Assembly: GCF_041378895.1 (NCBI RefSeq)
Contig: NZ_CP144212.1
Location: 1,721,501-1,785,500, forward strand
Direction: 5' to 3'
DNA from: Dechloromonas sp. ZY10
GTDB lineage: Bacteria; Pseudomonadota; Gammaproteobacteria; Burkholderiales; Rhodocyclaceae
DNA: 64,000 nucleotides
Within the stretch, counting starts at the first letter, position 1, and every line of letters starts with the position of its first letter. This document shows positions 8,364 through 17,405 of the stretch, piece by piece. The translations under genes were made by a program, and so were the position numbers. The notes below the pieces were generated by a model. The model did not search any database. It had not been told where the DNA came from and worked only from the letters and a program-made list of their open reading frames with translations.

Positions 8364-11300
8364 ATGGGAGCAACTTCTGCCGCCACTGATCCGATGCATG
8401 CCCCGGCGAGCGACGGCGGCTTGCCCGGCTATGCCGAGTTGCACTGCCTGTCCAATTTCAGCTTTCTACGCGGTGCCTCGCATCCGGAAGAACTGGTCGC
8501 CGAAGCCGTGGCCCAAGGCTACCGGGCGCTGGCGCTGACCGATGAATGTTCACTGGCCGGCGTCGTGCGCGCCTATCAGGCCTGGCGCGCGCAGGCTGAG
8601 GTCGCCGGCCCGGTCGCTGAGCCGGAAAAAATGCCATTTTCTACGGTCGACCGTGAACAAGACGAAAAACCACCGCTGCAACTGTTGATCGGCAGCGAAA
8701 TGACCACCGTCGATGGGCTGAAGCTGGTCTTTCTCGCCCAGAACCGCGAAGGCTACGGCAATTTATCGGCTCTGATCACCCTGGCCCGGCGACGGGCCGA
8801 CAAAGGCGATTACTGCTTGCTGCGCCACGACCTGAACGCGCTGTCGCCAGGCGGTGCCTTGCCTGATTGTCTGGTGCTGTGGGTCGCCAACCCGGCAGAG
8901 GCCAACGCGGTCGAGCAGGGGCGCTGGCTGGCCGAGCGTTTTCCCGGTCGCTGCTGGCTGGCGGTCGAACTGCACGCTGGCCCCGACGATGCCGGGCAGC
9001 TGGCAGCATTGCGCGCATTGGGCACAGCCTGCGGGCTGCCGCTGGTGGCCGCAGGCGACGTGCACATGCACCAGCGCGGGCGGCGCCCGGTGCAGGACGT
9101 GCTCACCGCCTTGCGCCTGAAAACCACGGTTTTTGCCGCTGGCCAGGCCTTGTTCCCGAATGGCGAACGGCATCTGCGCAGTCGCCTGCGCCTGGCCCGC
9201 CTCTATCCTCCGGAGTTGCTCGCCGAGAGCCTGAAAATCGCCGCGCGGTGCCGCTTTTCGCTGGCCGAGTTGCGTTACGATTACCCGGAAGAAATCGTTC
9301 CCACCGGCCACAGCCCGGCTTCGTGGCTGCGTCACGAAACCGAGGCCGGCCTCTGCCGCCGCTATCCGCAAGGCGTGCCGGTCTCGGTCCGGGAGCGGAT
9401 CGAGCACGAATTGGCGCTGATCGGCGAACTGGCTTACGAGGCTTATTTCCTGACTGTCTACGACATCGTCTGCTATGCCCGCAGTGTCGGGATTCTTTGC
9501 CAGGGGCGCGGTTCAGCAGCGAATTCGACGGTCTGTTTCGCACTCGGCATCACCGAGGTCGACCCGGCGCGGGCCGGCATGCTCTTCGAGCGTTTCATTT
9601 CCAAGGAACGCGGCGAGCCGCCGGATATCGACGTCGATTTCGAACACGAGCGGCGGCCGGAGGTGATCGCTTATATCTACCGCAAATACGGCCGCGAACG
9701 GGCGGCGCTGACCGCCGCGCTGATCACCTACCGAACCAAGGGCGCGCTGCGCGATGCCGGCCGGGCGCTCGGCTTCGAGCCAGCGACCATCGACGCGCTG
9801 ACGGCTTCGCTGGCCTGGTGGGACCAGCGCGAGCAGCTGCCGCAACGTTTTGCCGAACTCGGGCTCGATCCACAGGCGCCACGGGTCGAAAAATGGCTGT
9901 GGCTGGCCGGGCAGTTGCGCGGTTTTCCTCGCCATCTGACGCAGCACGTCGGCGGCTTCGTGATCTCGCGTGGGCCGCTGGCCCGGCTGGTGCCGGTCGA
10001 AAACACCGCGATGCCGGAGCGCACGGTGATCCAGTGGGACAAGGACGATATCGACGCGCTCGGGCTGATGAAGGTCGATGTGCTGGCGCTCGGCATGCTC
10101 AGCGCCTTGCGCCGGACCTTGGCGATTTTGCAGCAGCGCGACGGTCGACCGTGGACCTTGGCCACGATCCCGGCCGAAGACCCGGCTACCTACGCGATGC
10201 TTGGCCGGGCCGACAGCATCGGCGTTTTCCAGGTCGAGTCGCGGGCGCAAATGGCGATGCTGCCGCGCCTCAAGCCCAAGAATTACTACGACCTGGTGAT
10301 CGAAGTCTCGCTGGTGCGGCCGGGGCCGATCCAGGGCGACATGGTGCATCCCTACCTCAAGCGGCGGCAGGGGCGTGAGGCCATTGAAAAAATCTCGCCG
10401 GCGGTCGATGCGGTGCTGGCGCGCACCTGCGGCGTGCCGATTTTTCAGGAACAGGTGATGCAACTGGCGATTGTTGCCGCCGGTTTCAGTCCCGGCGAGG
10501 CCGATCGCCTGCGCCGGGCGATGGCAGCCTGGAAGCGCAAGGGCGGGCTGGAACCGTTCCAGGACAAGCTGCGTGCCGGGATGGCCGAGCGCGGGGTGCC
10601 GCCGGCTTTCGTCGAACGCATCGTGCAGCAGATTCAGGGCTTTGGTGAATACGGCTTCCCCGAGTCGCACGCCGCCAGTTTCGCACTACTGGTGTATGCC
10701 TCGGCCTGGCTCAAATGCCACGAACCGGCGGCTTTTCTCTGCGGCCTGCTCAACAGCCAGCCGATGGGCTTTTACTCGCCGTCGCTGCTGCTTCAGGATG
10801 CGCGCCGCCACGGCGTCGCAGTTCTGCCGCCCGATGTCTGCGCCAGCGACTGGGACAGCCGTTGTCTGGCCGATGGCCGCGTGCGCCTCGGACTGCGCGA
10901 GATTCGCGGGCTGACGGCTGAAATTGCGCAAAAAATCACGGTCGACCGTGAGTCCGGGCCTTTTTCCAGTCTTGCCGATTTTTCCGCCCGCATTCGTCCT
11001 GCCCGGCGCGATCTCGACCTGCTGGCGGCAGCCGATGCCTTGCGCAGCCTCAGCGGCCATCGCCGGCAGGCAGCCTGGGCGGTCGCCGCCCAGTTTGTCG
11101 CACCGCGCACGGCGGTGCAGGGCGATCTGTTTGCCAGTCCGGCCGGTGCCGCCGCCTTGCCGGAGCAGGGTGGGGCGCAACGCTGCCTGTCGGCGCCCAG
11201 TCCGGGAGAAGAACTGGTCGCCGACTACGCCACGCTCGGTCTCAGCCTGCGGCCGCATCCGCTCCACCTGCTGCGGTCGCAACTGGCTGCCCGTCGCTTC

Positions 11301-11618
11301 GTTCCGGCGAGCCAGCTGGCCGCCCACGGCGACCGGGCGCTGCTGCGCGCCGCCGGAATCGTGGTCGGCCGTCAGCGGCCGGGCACCGCCACCGGGATTG
11401 TTTTCGTTACGCTCGAAGATGAAAGCGGCCTGGTCAATGTCGTGGTGCGTCCGGAACTGGTCGCCCGGCAGCGGCGCGAACTACTCGCCAGCCGCCTGCT
11501 CGGGGTTTTCGGCCAGTTGCAGCTTGCTGACGGTGTCGTCCACCTGGTCGCCGGGCGGCTGGTCGATTTATCGAGTTGGCTGGGTGCTTTGCCAACCCAT
11601 AGCCGGGATTTTCATTGA
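8364..11618 (+). CDS. dnaE2: Error-prone DNA polymerase DnaE2 (ImuC)
   Basis: A 1084-residue C-family polymerase, the catalytic member of the ImuAB-DnaE2 mutasome, used for translesion synthesis and induced mutation. It has the PHP domain at the N-terminus (YAELHCLSNFSFLRGASHP), the polymerase aspartates in PPDIDVDFEHERR near residue 420, and a C-terminal OB-fold (GIVFVTLEDESGLVNVVV). Compared with the usual DnaE2 layout, about 25 extra residues lie between AYQAWRA and LLIGSE (bases about 8595-8675). This insert contains one copy of the dispersed palindrome, which encodes FSTVDRE. Two further copies lie at 10141 and 10936. A start at 8394 (MHAPAS) is also possible. Confidence 0.95.
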   Translation: MGATSAATDPMHAPASDGGLPGYAELHCLSNFSFLRGASHPEELVAEAVAQGYRALALTDECSLAGVVRAYQAWRAQAEVAGPVAEPEKMPFSTVDREQDEKPPLQLLIGSEMTTVDGLKLVFLAQNREGYGNLSALITLARRRADKGDYCLLRHDLNALSPGGALPDCLVLWVANPAEANAVEQGRWLAERFPGRCWLAVELHAGPDDAGQLAALRALGTACGLPLVAAGDVHMHQRGRRPVQDVLTALRLKTTVFAAGQALFPNGERHLRSRLRLARLYPPELLAESLKIAARCRFSLAELRYDYPEEIVPTGHSPASWLRHETEAGLCRRYPQGVPVSVRERIEHELALIGELAYEAYFLTVYDIVCYARSVGILCQGRGSAANSTVCFALGITEVDPARAGMLFERFISKERGEPPDIDVDFEHERRPEVIAYIYRKYGRERAALTAALITYRTKGALRDAGRALGFEPATIDALTASLAWWDQREQLPQRFAELGLDPQAPRVEKWLWLAGQLRGFPRHLTQHVGGFVISRGPLARLVPVENTAMPERTVIQWDKDDIDALGLMKVDVLALGMLSALRRTLAILQQRDGRPWTLATIPAEDPATYAMLGRADSIGVFQVESRAQMAMLPRLKPKNYYDLVIEVSLVRPGPIQGDMVHPYLKRRQGREAIEKISPAVDAVLARTCGVPIFQEQVMQLAIVAAGFSPGEADRLRRAMAAWKRKGGLEPFQDKLRAGMAERGVPPAFVERIVQQIQGFGEYGFPESHAASFALLVYASAWLKCHEPAAFLCGLLNSQPMGFYSPSLLLQDARRHGVAVLPPDVCASDWDSRCLADGRVRLGLREIRGLTAEIAQKITVDRESGPFSSLADFSARIRPARRDLDLLAAADALRSLSGHRRQAAWAVAAQFVAPRTAVQGDLFASPAGAAALPEQGGAQRCLSAPSPGEELVADYATLGLSLRPHPLHLLRSQLAARRFVPASQLAAHGDRALLRAAGIVVGRQRPGTATGIVFVTLEDESGLVNVVVRPELVARQRRELLASRLLGVFGQLQLADGVVHLVAGRLVDLSSWLGALPTHSRDFH
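8643..8654. repeat. Dispersed palindrome inside dnaE2, copy 1
   Basis: A perfect 12-mer ACGGTCGACCGT preceded by ATGCCATTTTCT. That flank resembles the arms of the intergenic copies at 62069 and 63616 (GCCCATTTTC). It lies in the residues that look inserted relative to other DnaE2 proteins. Confidence 0.9.
10141..10152. repeat. Dispersed palindrome inside dnaE2, copy 2
   Basis: A perfect 12-mer ACGGTCGACCGT encoding part of RDGRPWTL. It is read in a different frame from the copies at 8643 and 10936. The arms do not extend beyond the core, and the protein is not visibly longer here. Confidence 0.85.
10936..10951. repeat. Dispersed palindrome inside dnaE2, copy 3
   Basis: The 16-bp perfect palindrome TCACGGTCGACCGTGA encodes ITVDRES, the same TVDRE peptide as copy 1. 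Confidence 0.9.
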
Positions 11619-11781
11619 GCCGGGATTGCCTTGCGGCATTGATCTGCCTCAAGCAAATCGTGGTTTATGCCTTTTGGCTCTTGTCTTGTTTTTGCTATCG
11701 CAGCCATAATGCCCCGATAAACATAATGGAATAAATTGGTCGGTCGGGAAGTGCTTTCCGGTCGACGCAACGGGAGGCAGC

Positions 11782-12978
11782 ATGAGCAGGCTCACCGATA
11801 TGCTCTGGACCCGCTTGACCGGGATGATGCCCGGCGAACTGGATCGCTCCGAATTCATCTGGCTGTTGTCGCCGCACACTCATTTCCAGTTGCTGACCAG
11901 GCGCCGGGCGACGATGATTGTCAATCGGGTGCGCATCCTCGCCTTGCTCTTCGGGGTGTTGACGCCGCTGTGGACACTGATCGATTACTTCGTCTTTCCC
12001 ACGGCCTTGTGGTTGTCGCTGGCTGCCTTGCGCATCTCGGCCAGCATTGCCTTCTTCGTCATCGTCGTCTGCTACAAACCGGCTGGCCGGATGGGCGACG
12101 CCTATCGCGCCATCGGCCTGCTGTTCGCAGTGCCAACCGTGTTCTACGTGGCTTCGCACCAGATGCTGGCCGGGATGCAGTTGAGCGGACTTTCCTCTGC
12201 CATCGCCACCGGCTATGCCTTTCTTCCTTTCGTTCTGCTGGCCGGATTGTCAATCTTTCCGCTTACCGTCGCTGAGAGCCTGATGGTTTCCAGTCCGATC
12301 CTGCTCGCCCATCTGCTCTCCGGTTACCTCAACTGGCCGACCCTGGAGTGGCCGTCCTACGCCGGAGCCTTCTGGTTGATGACCCTGATTACCGGCGTTT
12401 CGGCGTTGGCCGGGATCAGCCAACTGGCTTTCATGATCGCCCTGGTCCGGCAAGCCATCCGCGATCCGCTGACCGGTGCCTTTTCCCGCCGCAGCGGCGA
12501 AGAGATTCTCGAATTGCAATTCGCACTGGCCGAACGCAACAATCGTCCGTTTTCCGTGGCCTTCATCGATCTTGATCATTTCAAGAGCGTCAATGACAGT
12601 TTTGGGCACGAATCCGGCGACCAATTGTTGCGTGCAGCGGCGCAGCAGTTGGCCGGTGCGTTGCGGCGCTCGGATACTTTGGTCCGCTGGGGAGGGGAGG
12701 AATTCATCCTGATCCTGCAGGATACCCGCAGCGAGTGCGCTCATCAGTTCCTTGAGCGAATCCGTTCACAAGGGCTGGGGATGCGCCCCGACGGCTCGCC
12801 GGTAACGGCATCGATTGGAGTTGCCGAGCGGACTCAGGATCAATGCCACCATTGGCAGCAATTGCTGGAACTCGCTGACCGCCGGATGTACCACGCCAAA
12901 GCCTGTGGCCGGGATCGGGTAGTCGGCTATCTGGAACAGCCAGAAGCCTTGCCCGAGCCATGCCCTCAGGCCTCATGA
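11782..12978 (+). CDS. Membrane-bound diguanylate cyclase (GGDEF domain)
   Basis: A 398-residue protein. Residues about 45-230 hold roughly six hydrophobic segments (ILALLFGVLTPLWTLI, IGLLFAVPTVFYVAS, LLAGLSIFPLTVAES, and others). They are followed by a GGDEF domain beginning at RDPLTGAFSRRSGEE. The active-site motif reads WGGEEF, a competent GGEEF variant, and the magnesium-site segment FIDLDHFKSVNDSFGHE is intact, so it should make cyclic di-GMP. No I-site RxxD is obvious right before the motif (the residues there are RSDTLVRW, where RSD occurs). It lies downstream of dnaE2 but with its own 160-base leader. Confidence 0.9.
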   Translation: MSRLTDMLWTRLTGMMPGELDRSEFIWLLSPHTHFQLLTRRRATMIVNRVRILALLFGVLTPLWTLIDYFVFPTALWLSLAALRISASIAFFVIVVCYKPAGRMGDAYRAIGLLFAVPTVFYVASHQMLAGMQLSGLSSAIATGYAFLPFVLLAGLSIFPLTVAESLMVSSPILLAHLLSGYLNWPTLEWPSYAGAFWLMTLITGVSALAGISQLAFMIALVRQAIRDPLTGAFSRRSGEEILELQFALAERNNRPFSVAFIDLDHFKSVNDSFGHESGDQLLRAAAQQLAGALRRSDTLVRWGGEEFILILQDTRSECAHQFLERIRSQGLGMRPDGSPVTASIGVAERTQDQCHHWQQLLELADRRMYHAKACGRDRVVGYLEQPEALPEPCPQAS

Positions 12979-13009
12979 ATCTCCACTCACGTCTATCCCG
13001 AAAGCTTCC

Positions 13010-13234
13010 ATGTTCAGACTGACCCAAATCGGCCGGCCGCTCGTAATGCTCTGCTTTCTGTTCGGCGGCAGCCTGTCGGCCTTCGCCGGGCATGAATCAC
13101 CGCCCAAGCCGAAGACTGCACCCGCCTGGGGTTATACGGTGAATGGCGGCTGTGAATGTGGTAACGGTCGCTATTGCACCGGCCCCAAAGGAGGCAAGTA
13201 CTGCCTTAAAAACGGCAGAAAGCAGTACTTGTAG
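13010..13234 (+). CDS. Small secreted Cys-rich protein, PBCV basic adaptor-like
   Basis: A 74-residue protein with a clear signal peptide (hydrophobic core LVMLCFLFGGSLSAFA, cleavage expected after AFA near residue 26). The mature part has four cysteines within CECGNGRYCTGPKGGKYC and ends KNGRKQYL. The GPKGGKYC...NGRKQYL pattern recalls the small domain called PBCV-specific basic adaptor, seen in viral and bacterial surface proteins. That match is from memory and needs a profile search. No function is known. It follows the diguanylate cyclase by 31 bases on the same strand. Confidence 0.7.
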   Translation: MFRLTQIGRPLVMLCFLFGGSLSAFAGHESPPKPKTAPAWGYTVNGGCECGNGRYCTGPKGGKYCLKNGRKQYL

Positions 13235-13280
13235 CCTGCTCATTCGCAGCTTGCGGCTTTATTTCAGAGAAAACGCCTGG

Positions 13281-13475
13281 TTATAGTCCGCAATCGGCCC
13301 AGGCTAGCGGGTTCCCTCGGCGCAACGCGAGACGTAGCAAGGCGTTTGCTTCACTGCCGGAAAGTTGGTCCAGCCAGTCGGGCAGGGCACCGAAACGGTT
13401 TTCGTAAACACGGGAGAGATTGTCGCTGGAACGAGGGATCGGTAATTCGAGCGTAAGCACCATGATTGGCTCCAT
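13281..13475 (-). CDS. Small hypothetical protein (64 residues)
   Basis: An open frame with a GGGGAGA ribosome-like site directly ahead of the ATG. The sequence is balanced (LTLELPIPRSSDNLSRVY... ALPDWLDQLSGSEANALLRL) and looks like a real small globular protein. I recognise no family. It lies downstream of sbp on the same strand after a 178-base gap. It could be spurious. Confidence 0.4.
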   Translation of the reverse strand: MEPIMVLTLELPIPRSSDNLSRVYENRFGALPDWLDQLSGSEANALLRLALRRGNPLAWADCGL

Positions 13476-13653
13476 TCTCCCCGGGTGGTCCGGCGCAGCC
13501 GGCCCCAGGGAGAGTCGGGCAAGCGACGCTTTAGCCGGTATTGTTCCGCCCCGGCAAGTTATCGGTTAAATCCGGCGGTGTGGGGGTATTCTCAGCTGCT
13601 TTCCACGGTCAACAAAGACGATTTCGCTATTTCGATATGCTCGCAAGCGTTGA

Positions 13654-14673
13654 TCATTTCTGCCGATAAATCTGGTCAAAGCTGCCCCCGTCAGAAAAAT
13701 GCACCTGCTGGGCTTTGCGCCAGCCACCAAAAACTTCGTCGATGGTGACCAGTTTGAGCCGGGGAAACTGCTTGCTGTACTGGCTGGCAATTTTCGGATG
13801 TGTCGGTCGGTAGTAGTGGCGCGCGGCGATCTGCTGTCCTTCTTCGGAATACAGATAGTCGAGATAGGCTTGCGCTGTCAGCCGCGTGCCGCGTTTTTCA
13901 ACAACCTTGTCGACGACTGCAACCGGCGGCTCGGCAAGCATCGAAATGCTGGGGTACACCAGTTCAAAGCGGTCCTTGCCCAGTTCCTTGGCGGCAAGAA
14001 TCCCTTCGTTTTCCCAGGTGACCAGGACATCGCCAAGCCCGCGTTCGACGAAGGTCGTGGTTGCGCCACGCGCTCCTGAATCAAGGACCGGAACGTTCCT
14101 GAAAATTCCGCTTACCAGTTCCTTGGCCCGTTGCTCATTGCCGCCCGGTTGCTTTAGCGCCCAGGCCCAGGCCGCAAGATAATTCCAGCGGGCACCGCCG
14201 GAAGTCTTCGGATTCGGCGTGATTACAGCCACTCCCGGACGGGCGAGGTCGTTCCAGTCACGAATGGCTTTGGGATTGCCTTGGCGAACCAGGAAAACAA
14301 TGGTCGAGGTGTAGGGCGAAGAATTGTTCGGAAAGCGCTTCTGCCAATCGGCTGGGATCAGCTTGCGATCGGCCAGCGCATCGATGTCGTAAGCCAGGGC
14401 CAAAGTCACTACATCGGCTTCCAGGCCGTCAGCGACCGAGCGTGCCTGTTTTCCGGAGCCTCCATGCGATTGCCGGACCTGGATATTCTGGCCGGTGCGC
14501 TCTTGCCAGTGACGATTGAAGGCGGCATTGAATTCGCGATACAGCTCGCGCGTCGGATCATACGAAACATTGAGCAAGCTGGTTTGGGCCAGAGCCGCTC
14601 CTGTTCCCAGCCACACAGCGAAGCCGGCGGCAAAAAAAGGTTTGAGCGAGAGCAGGGGGGATGTACGGCGCAT
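13654..14673 (-). CDS. sbp: Sulfate/thiosulfate ABC transporter substrate-binding protein
   Basis: A 339-residue periplasmic binding protein. It has a signal peptide ([18 protein letters not shown]) and the Sbp/CysP pattern: [16 protein letters not shown] at the mature N-terminus, [41 protein letters not shown] and [10 protein letters not shown]. It should capture sulfate or thiosulfate for a CysTWA-type importer. No permease or ATPase gene is beside it. It is divergent from cysB, and the 227-base gap between them is the natural place for CysB binding. Confidence 0.92.
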   Translation of the reverse strand: MRRTSPLLSLKPFFAAGFAVWLGTGAALAQTSLLNVSYDPTRELYREFNAAFNRHWQERTGQNIQVRQSHGGSGKQARSVADGLEADVVTLALAYDIDALADRKLIPADWQKRFPNNSSPYTSTIVFLVRQGNPKAIRDWNDLARPGVAVITPNPKTSGGARWNYLAAWAWALKQPGGNEQRAKELVSGIFRNVPVLDSGARGATTTFVERGLGDVLVTWENEGILAAKELGKDRFELVYPSISMLAEPPVAVVDKVVEKRGTRLTAQAYLDYLYSEEGQQIAARHYYRPTHPKIASQYSKQFPRLKLVTIDEVFGGWRKAQQVHFSDGGSFDQIYRQK

Positions 14674-14900
14674 CGGGAACCTCAGTATTCAATGATGAAA
14701 AGGAGCCCAGTCTAGGTCGCCGGGTTTATGGCTGGAACGATGAGTTTTTCAGATGCTTATCTATTTTATTTATAAGAAAAAGTTTTGATGTCCGCGCTGT
14801 TTATATCATTGGGTGATTAGCTTGGAATGATTTTGTCTTTCCGCTACGACTGGTGGCTCAGTAGACTCGCCCTGGCTTTGCTACCTAAGGAACCCAACCC

Positions 14901-15857
14901 GTGAATTTCCAGCAGCTTAGAATCATCCGCGAGACCCTCCGTCAGGATTTCAACCTGACGGAGGTGGCCAACGCGCTACATACCTCGCAACCCGGCGTCA
15001 GCAAACATATCAAGGATCTTGAGGATGAACTTGGGGTCGAGATTTTCATTCGGCGGGGCAAACGCTTGCTGGGGTTGACCGAGCCAGGAAAGGAACTCGC
15101 CGATGTGGTTGAGCGGATCTTGGTCGATGCCCAGAACCTGCGACGAATCGCTGATCAGTTTGCAAGTCGGGAAACCGGGCATTTTGTGGTTGCCACTACC
15201 CACACCCAGGCACGCTATGCCTTGCCGCAGATTATTCGCTGGTTCAAGGCGGATTATCCCAAGGTGCACCTCACCTTGTTACAGGGTAGCCCCGGTGAAA
15301 TTACCGAGCTGCTGAGTAGCGGCCGAGCAGATGTCGGGATTGCGACTGAAGGACTGGAACGCTCTCAGGAACTGGTTTCTTTTCCGGTTTATTCATGGCA
15401 CCACGCCATCATCGTGCCGCAAGGCCACCCGTTACTCGAACAGCCAGATGTCACTCTTGAAAAACTGGCCGAACACCCACTGGTGACTTATCACGAAGGC
15501 TTTACCGGTCGGGCTCAGATTGATCAGGCCTTTGCCGCCGCTGGCATCGTTCCGGATATCGTTCTTTCCGCCATTGATGCCGATGTGATCAAAACCTATG
15601 TCGCTTTGGGACTGGGCGTCGGGATTGTTGCCTCGCTCGCTTACGACCGGGAGCAGGATCGCAACCTCGAACTATTGCCGGCTTCGCACCTGTTTCCTGC
15701 CAACACAACCCGCCTGGCAGTGCGTCGGGGAACTTATCTGCGCAGTTATGCCCATGCGTTCATTGAAAAGCTATGCCCGGAACTCAGTGAGGAACATTTG
15801 CGGCCATTGCTCAAAAGCAGTCTGTCACCATTTGCCGAAACCGAAAATCCACTCTGA
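14901..15857 (+). CDS. cysB: LysR-family regulator CysB, sulfur assimilation
   Basis: A 318-residue LysR-type regulator. Residues 1-60 form the winged helix (MNFQQLRIIRETLRQDFNLT ... SQPGVSKHIKDLEDELGVEIF), with the CysB/Cbl-type opening rather than the generic LysR one. The C-terminal effector domain has TTHTQARYALPQII and VGIATEGL, the segment that binds sulfate or O-acetylserine derivatives in CysB. It is divergent from the sulfate-binding protein gene, a typical target. It should activate sulfate uptake and cysteine synthesis when sulfur is limiting. Confidence 0.92.
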   Translation: MNFQQLRIIRETLRQDFNLTEVANALHTSQPGVSKHIKDLEDELGVEIFIRRGKRLLGLTEPGKELADVVERILVDAQNLRRIADQFASRETGHFVVATTHTQARYALPQIIRWFKADYPKVHLTLLQGSPGEITELLSSGRADVGIATEGLERSQELVSFPVYSWHHAIIVPQGHPLLEQPDVTLEKLAEHPLVTYHEGFTGRAQIDQAFAAAGIVPDIVLSAIDADVIKTYVALGLGVGIVASLAYDREQDRNLELLPASHLFPANTTRLAVRRGTYLRSYAHAFIEKLCPELSEEHLRPLLKSSLSPFAETENPL

Positions 15858-16107
15858 GGCAGAGTACAAGGATTTCAGCGCATCAGCGCTTTGCTTGATT
15901 ATTTTACATAATACAAATTATACGAATTAACCGTTGTGCTTTCATCTGGCTCACCCTTTAGGTAGATTGGTCAAATCCTTACGTTGTCGTTGGGCTGTGG
16001 ATTTCGCGCATATTTGCCTGATGGCCGAATCGGCTCGGCAATTGCACCCCTTGGGCTTGTGGCACGACGTATCATCATCAATGATTGATTGTTCGGAGGT
16101 ATTGAAA

Positions 16108-17229
16108 ATGCTGCTAGGTGTTCCGAAGGAAATCAAGAACCACGAATACCGGGTTGGCCTGACTCCGGGGAGTGTTCGCGAACTGACGCAACGCGGGCAT
16201 CGGGTTCTGGTCGAAACCTCGGCCGGTGCCGGAGTCGGCTTTGCCGATACCGATTATCTGGTAGCGGGTGCTGAATTGGTGGCAAACGCTGCCGAGGTAT
16301 TTGCCCGGGCCGAATTGATCGTCAAGATCAAGGAACCACAGCCTGACGAATGTCGGCAACTGCGTGCCGGCCAGATCCTGTTTACCTATCTGCATCTGGC
16401 ACCTGATCCGCAACAGCTGGCCTTGCTGCTTGCTTCCGGGGTGACTGCGATTGCCTATGAAACCGTGACCGCACCCGGTGGCGGTTTGCCGCTGCTTGCG
16501 CCAATGAGCGAAGTAGCTGGCCGGATGGCGATCCAGGCGGGCGCCAGTTGCCTGGAAAAGTCGCGGGGTGGCGCCGGCATTCTGCTCGGCGGTGTGCCGG
16601 GAGTGGCGCCAGGGCGTGTTGCCATTCTTGGTGGTGGCGTGGTTGGGTACAATGCAGCGCGGATGGCACTCGGACTGGGAGCCGATGTGACCCTGATCGA
16701 GCGCTCGGGAGAGCGTCTGCGCTGGCTGGATGCACAATTTTCCGGGCGGGTCCGGACGCTGTTCGCAACCCGGGATAATATTGAAGCGGCTTGCCTGACA
16801 GCCGATCTGATCGTCGGCGCCGTGCTGATACCAGGTGCCGCAGCCCCTCGTCTGCTCGACCGCGAACAAATCAGCCGGTTGCATCCGGGGACCGTGCTGG
16901 TCGATGTGGCAATTGATCAGGGAGGATGCTTTGCGACGAGCCGGCCCACCACGCATGCCGATCCAACCTATAGCGTTGATGGTGTCGTCCATTACTGCGT
17001 TGCCAACATGCCGGGAGCCGTAGCGCGCACCTCGACGCTGGCACTCAACAATGCCACCCTGCCCTTTGTGATGGCGCTTGCCGACCTGGGGTGGGTTCAG
17101 GCCTTGCGGGCCGACCCGCACCTGCGCAACGGCCTTAACCTGCACGCCGGCCAGCTGACTTGCGCTCCGGTCGGAGAGGCGCAAGGGATTCCCACGGTCG
17201 ACGCGGAGCAAGTGCTGAAAATTATCTAA
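16108..17229 (+). CDS. ald: Alanine dehydrogenase
   Basis: A 373-residue NAD-dependent enzyme interconverting L-alanine and pyruvate plus ammonia. The start follows GGAGG by about 8 bases and gives the family N-terminus ([20 protein letters not shown]). Conserved parts are [10 protein letters not shown], the active-site LHLAPD segment, EVAGRMA, the Rossmann motif ([17 protein letters not shown] near 170-186) and [16 protein letters not shown] near 300. A half-copy of the dispersed motif near the 3' end encodes PTVDAE. The 250 bases upstream hold no other supported gene. Confidence 0.95.
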   Translation: MLLGVPKEIKNHEYRVGLTPGSVRELTQRGHRVLVETSAGAGVGFADTDYLVAGAELVANAAEVFARAELIVKIKEPQPDECRQLRAGQILFTYLHLAPDPQQLALLLASGVTAIAYETVTAPGGGLPLLAPMSEVAGRMAIQAGASCLEKSRGGAGILLGGVPGVAPGRVAILGGGVVGYNAARMALGLGADVTLIERSGERLRWLDAQFSGRVRTLFATRDNIEAACLTADLIVGAVLIPGAAAPRLLDREQISRLHPGTVLVDVAIDQGGCFATSRPTTHADPTYSVDGVVHYCVANMPGAVARTSTLALNNATLPFVMALADLGWVQALRADPHLRNGLNLHAGQLTCAPVGEAQGIPTVDAEQVLKII

Positions 17230-17405
17230 GCCGGGGCATTGAATCTGCTTGAAAAATATTTAATTTCAATTTCTTATAGCTGATAGTTGAAGTTATTTAT
17301 TTTGTTTTTCAGGGGCTGTATTGGAGTACCCGTAGCCGTTGGCTTGCACCTGCCCGGGTAGCTTCTGCGATGATAGCCAGGACCTGTTTGGAGTCAGTGC
17401 CCTAT

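Noticed and set aside
8867..10378. A 503-codon frame within dnaE2
   Set aside because: Composition is Arg/Ala-rich without domains and dnaE2 is intact through the region.
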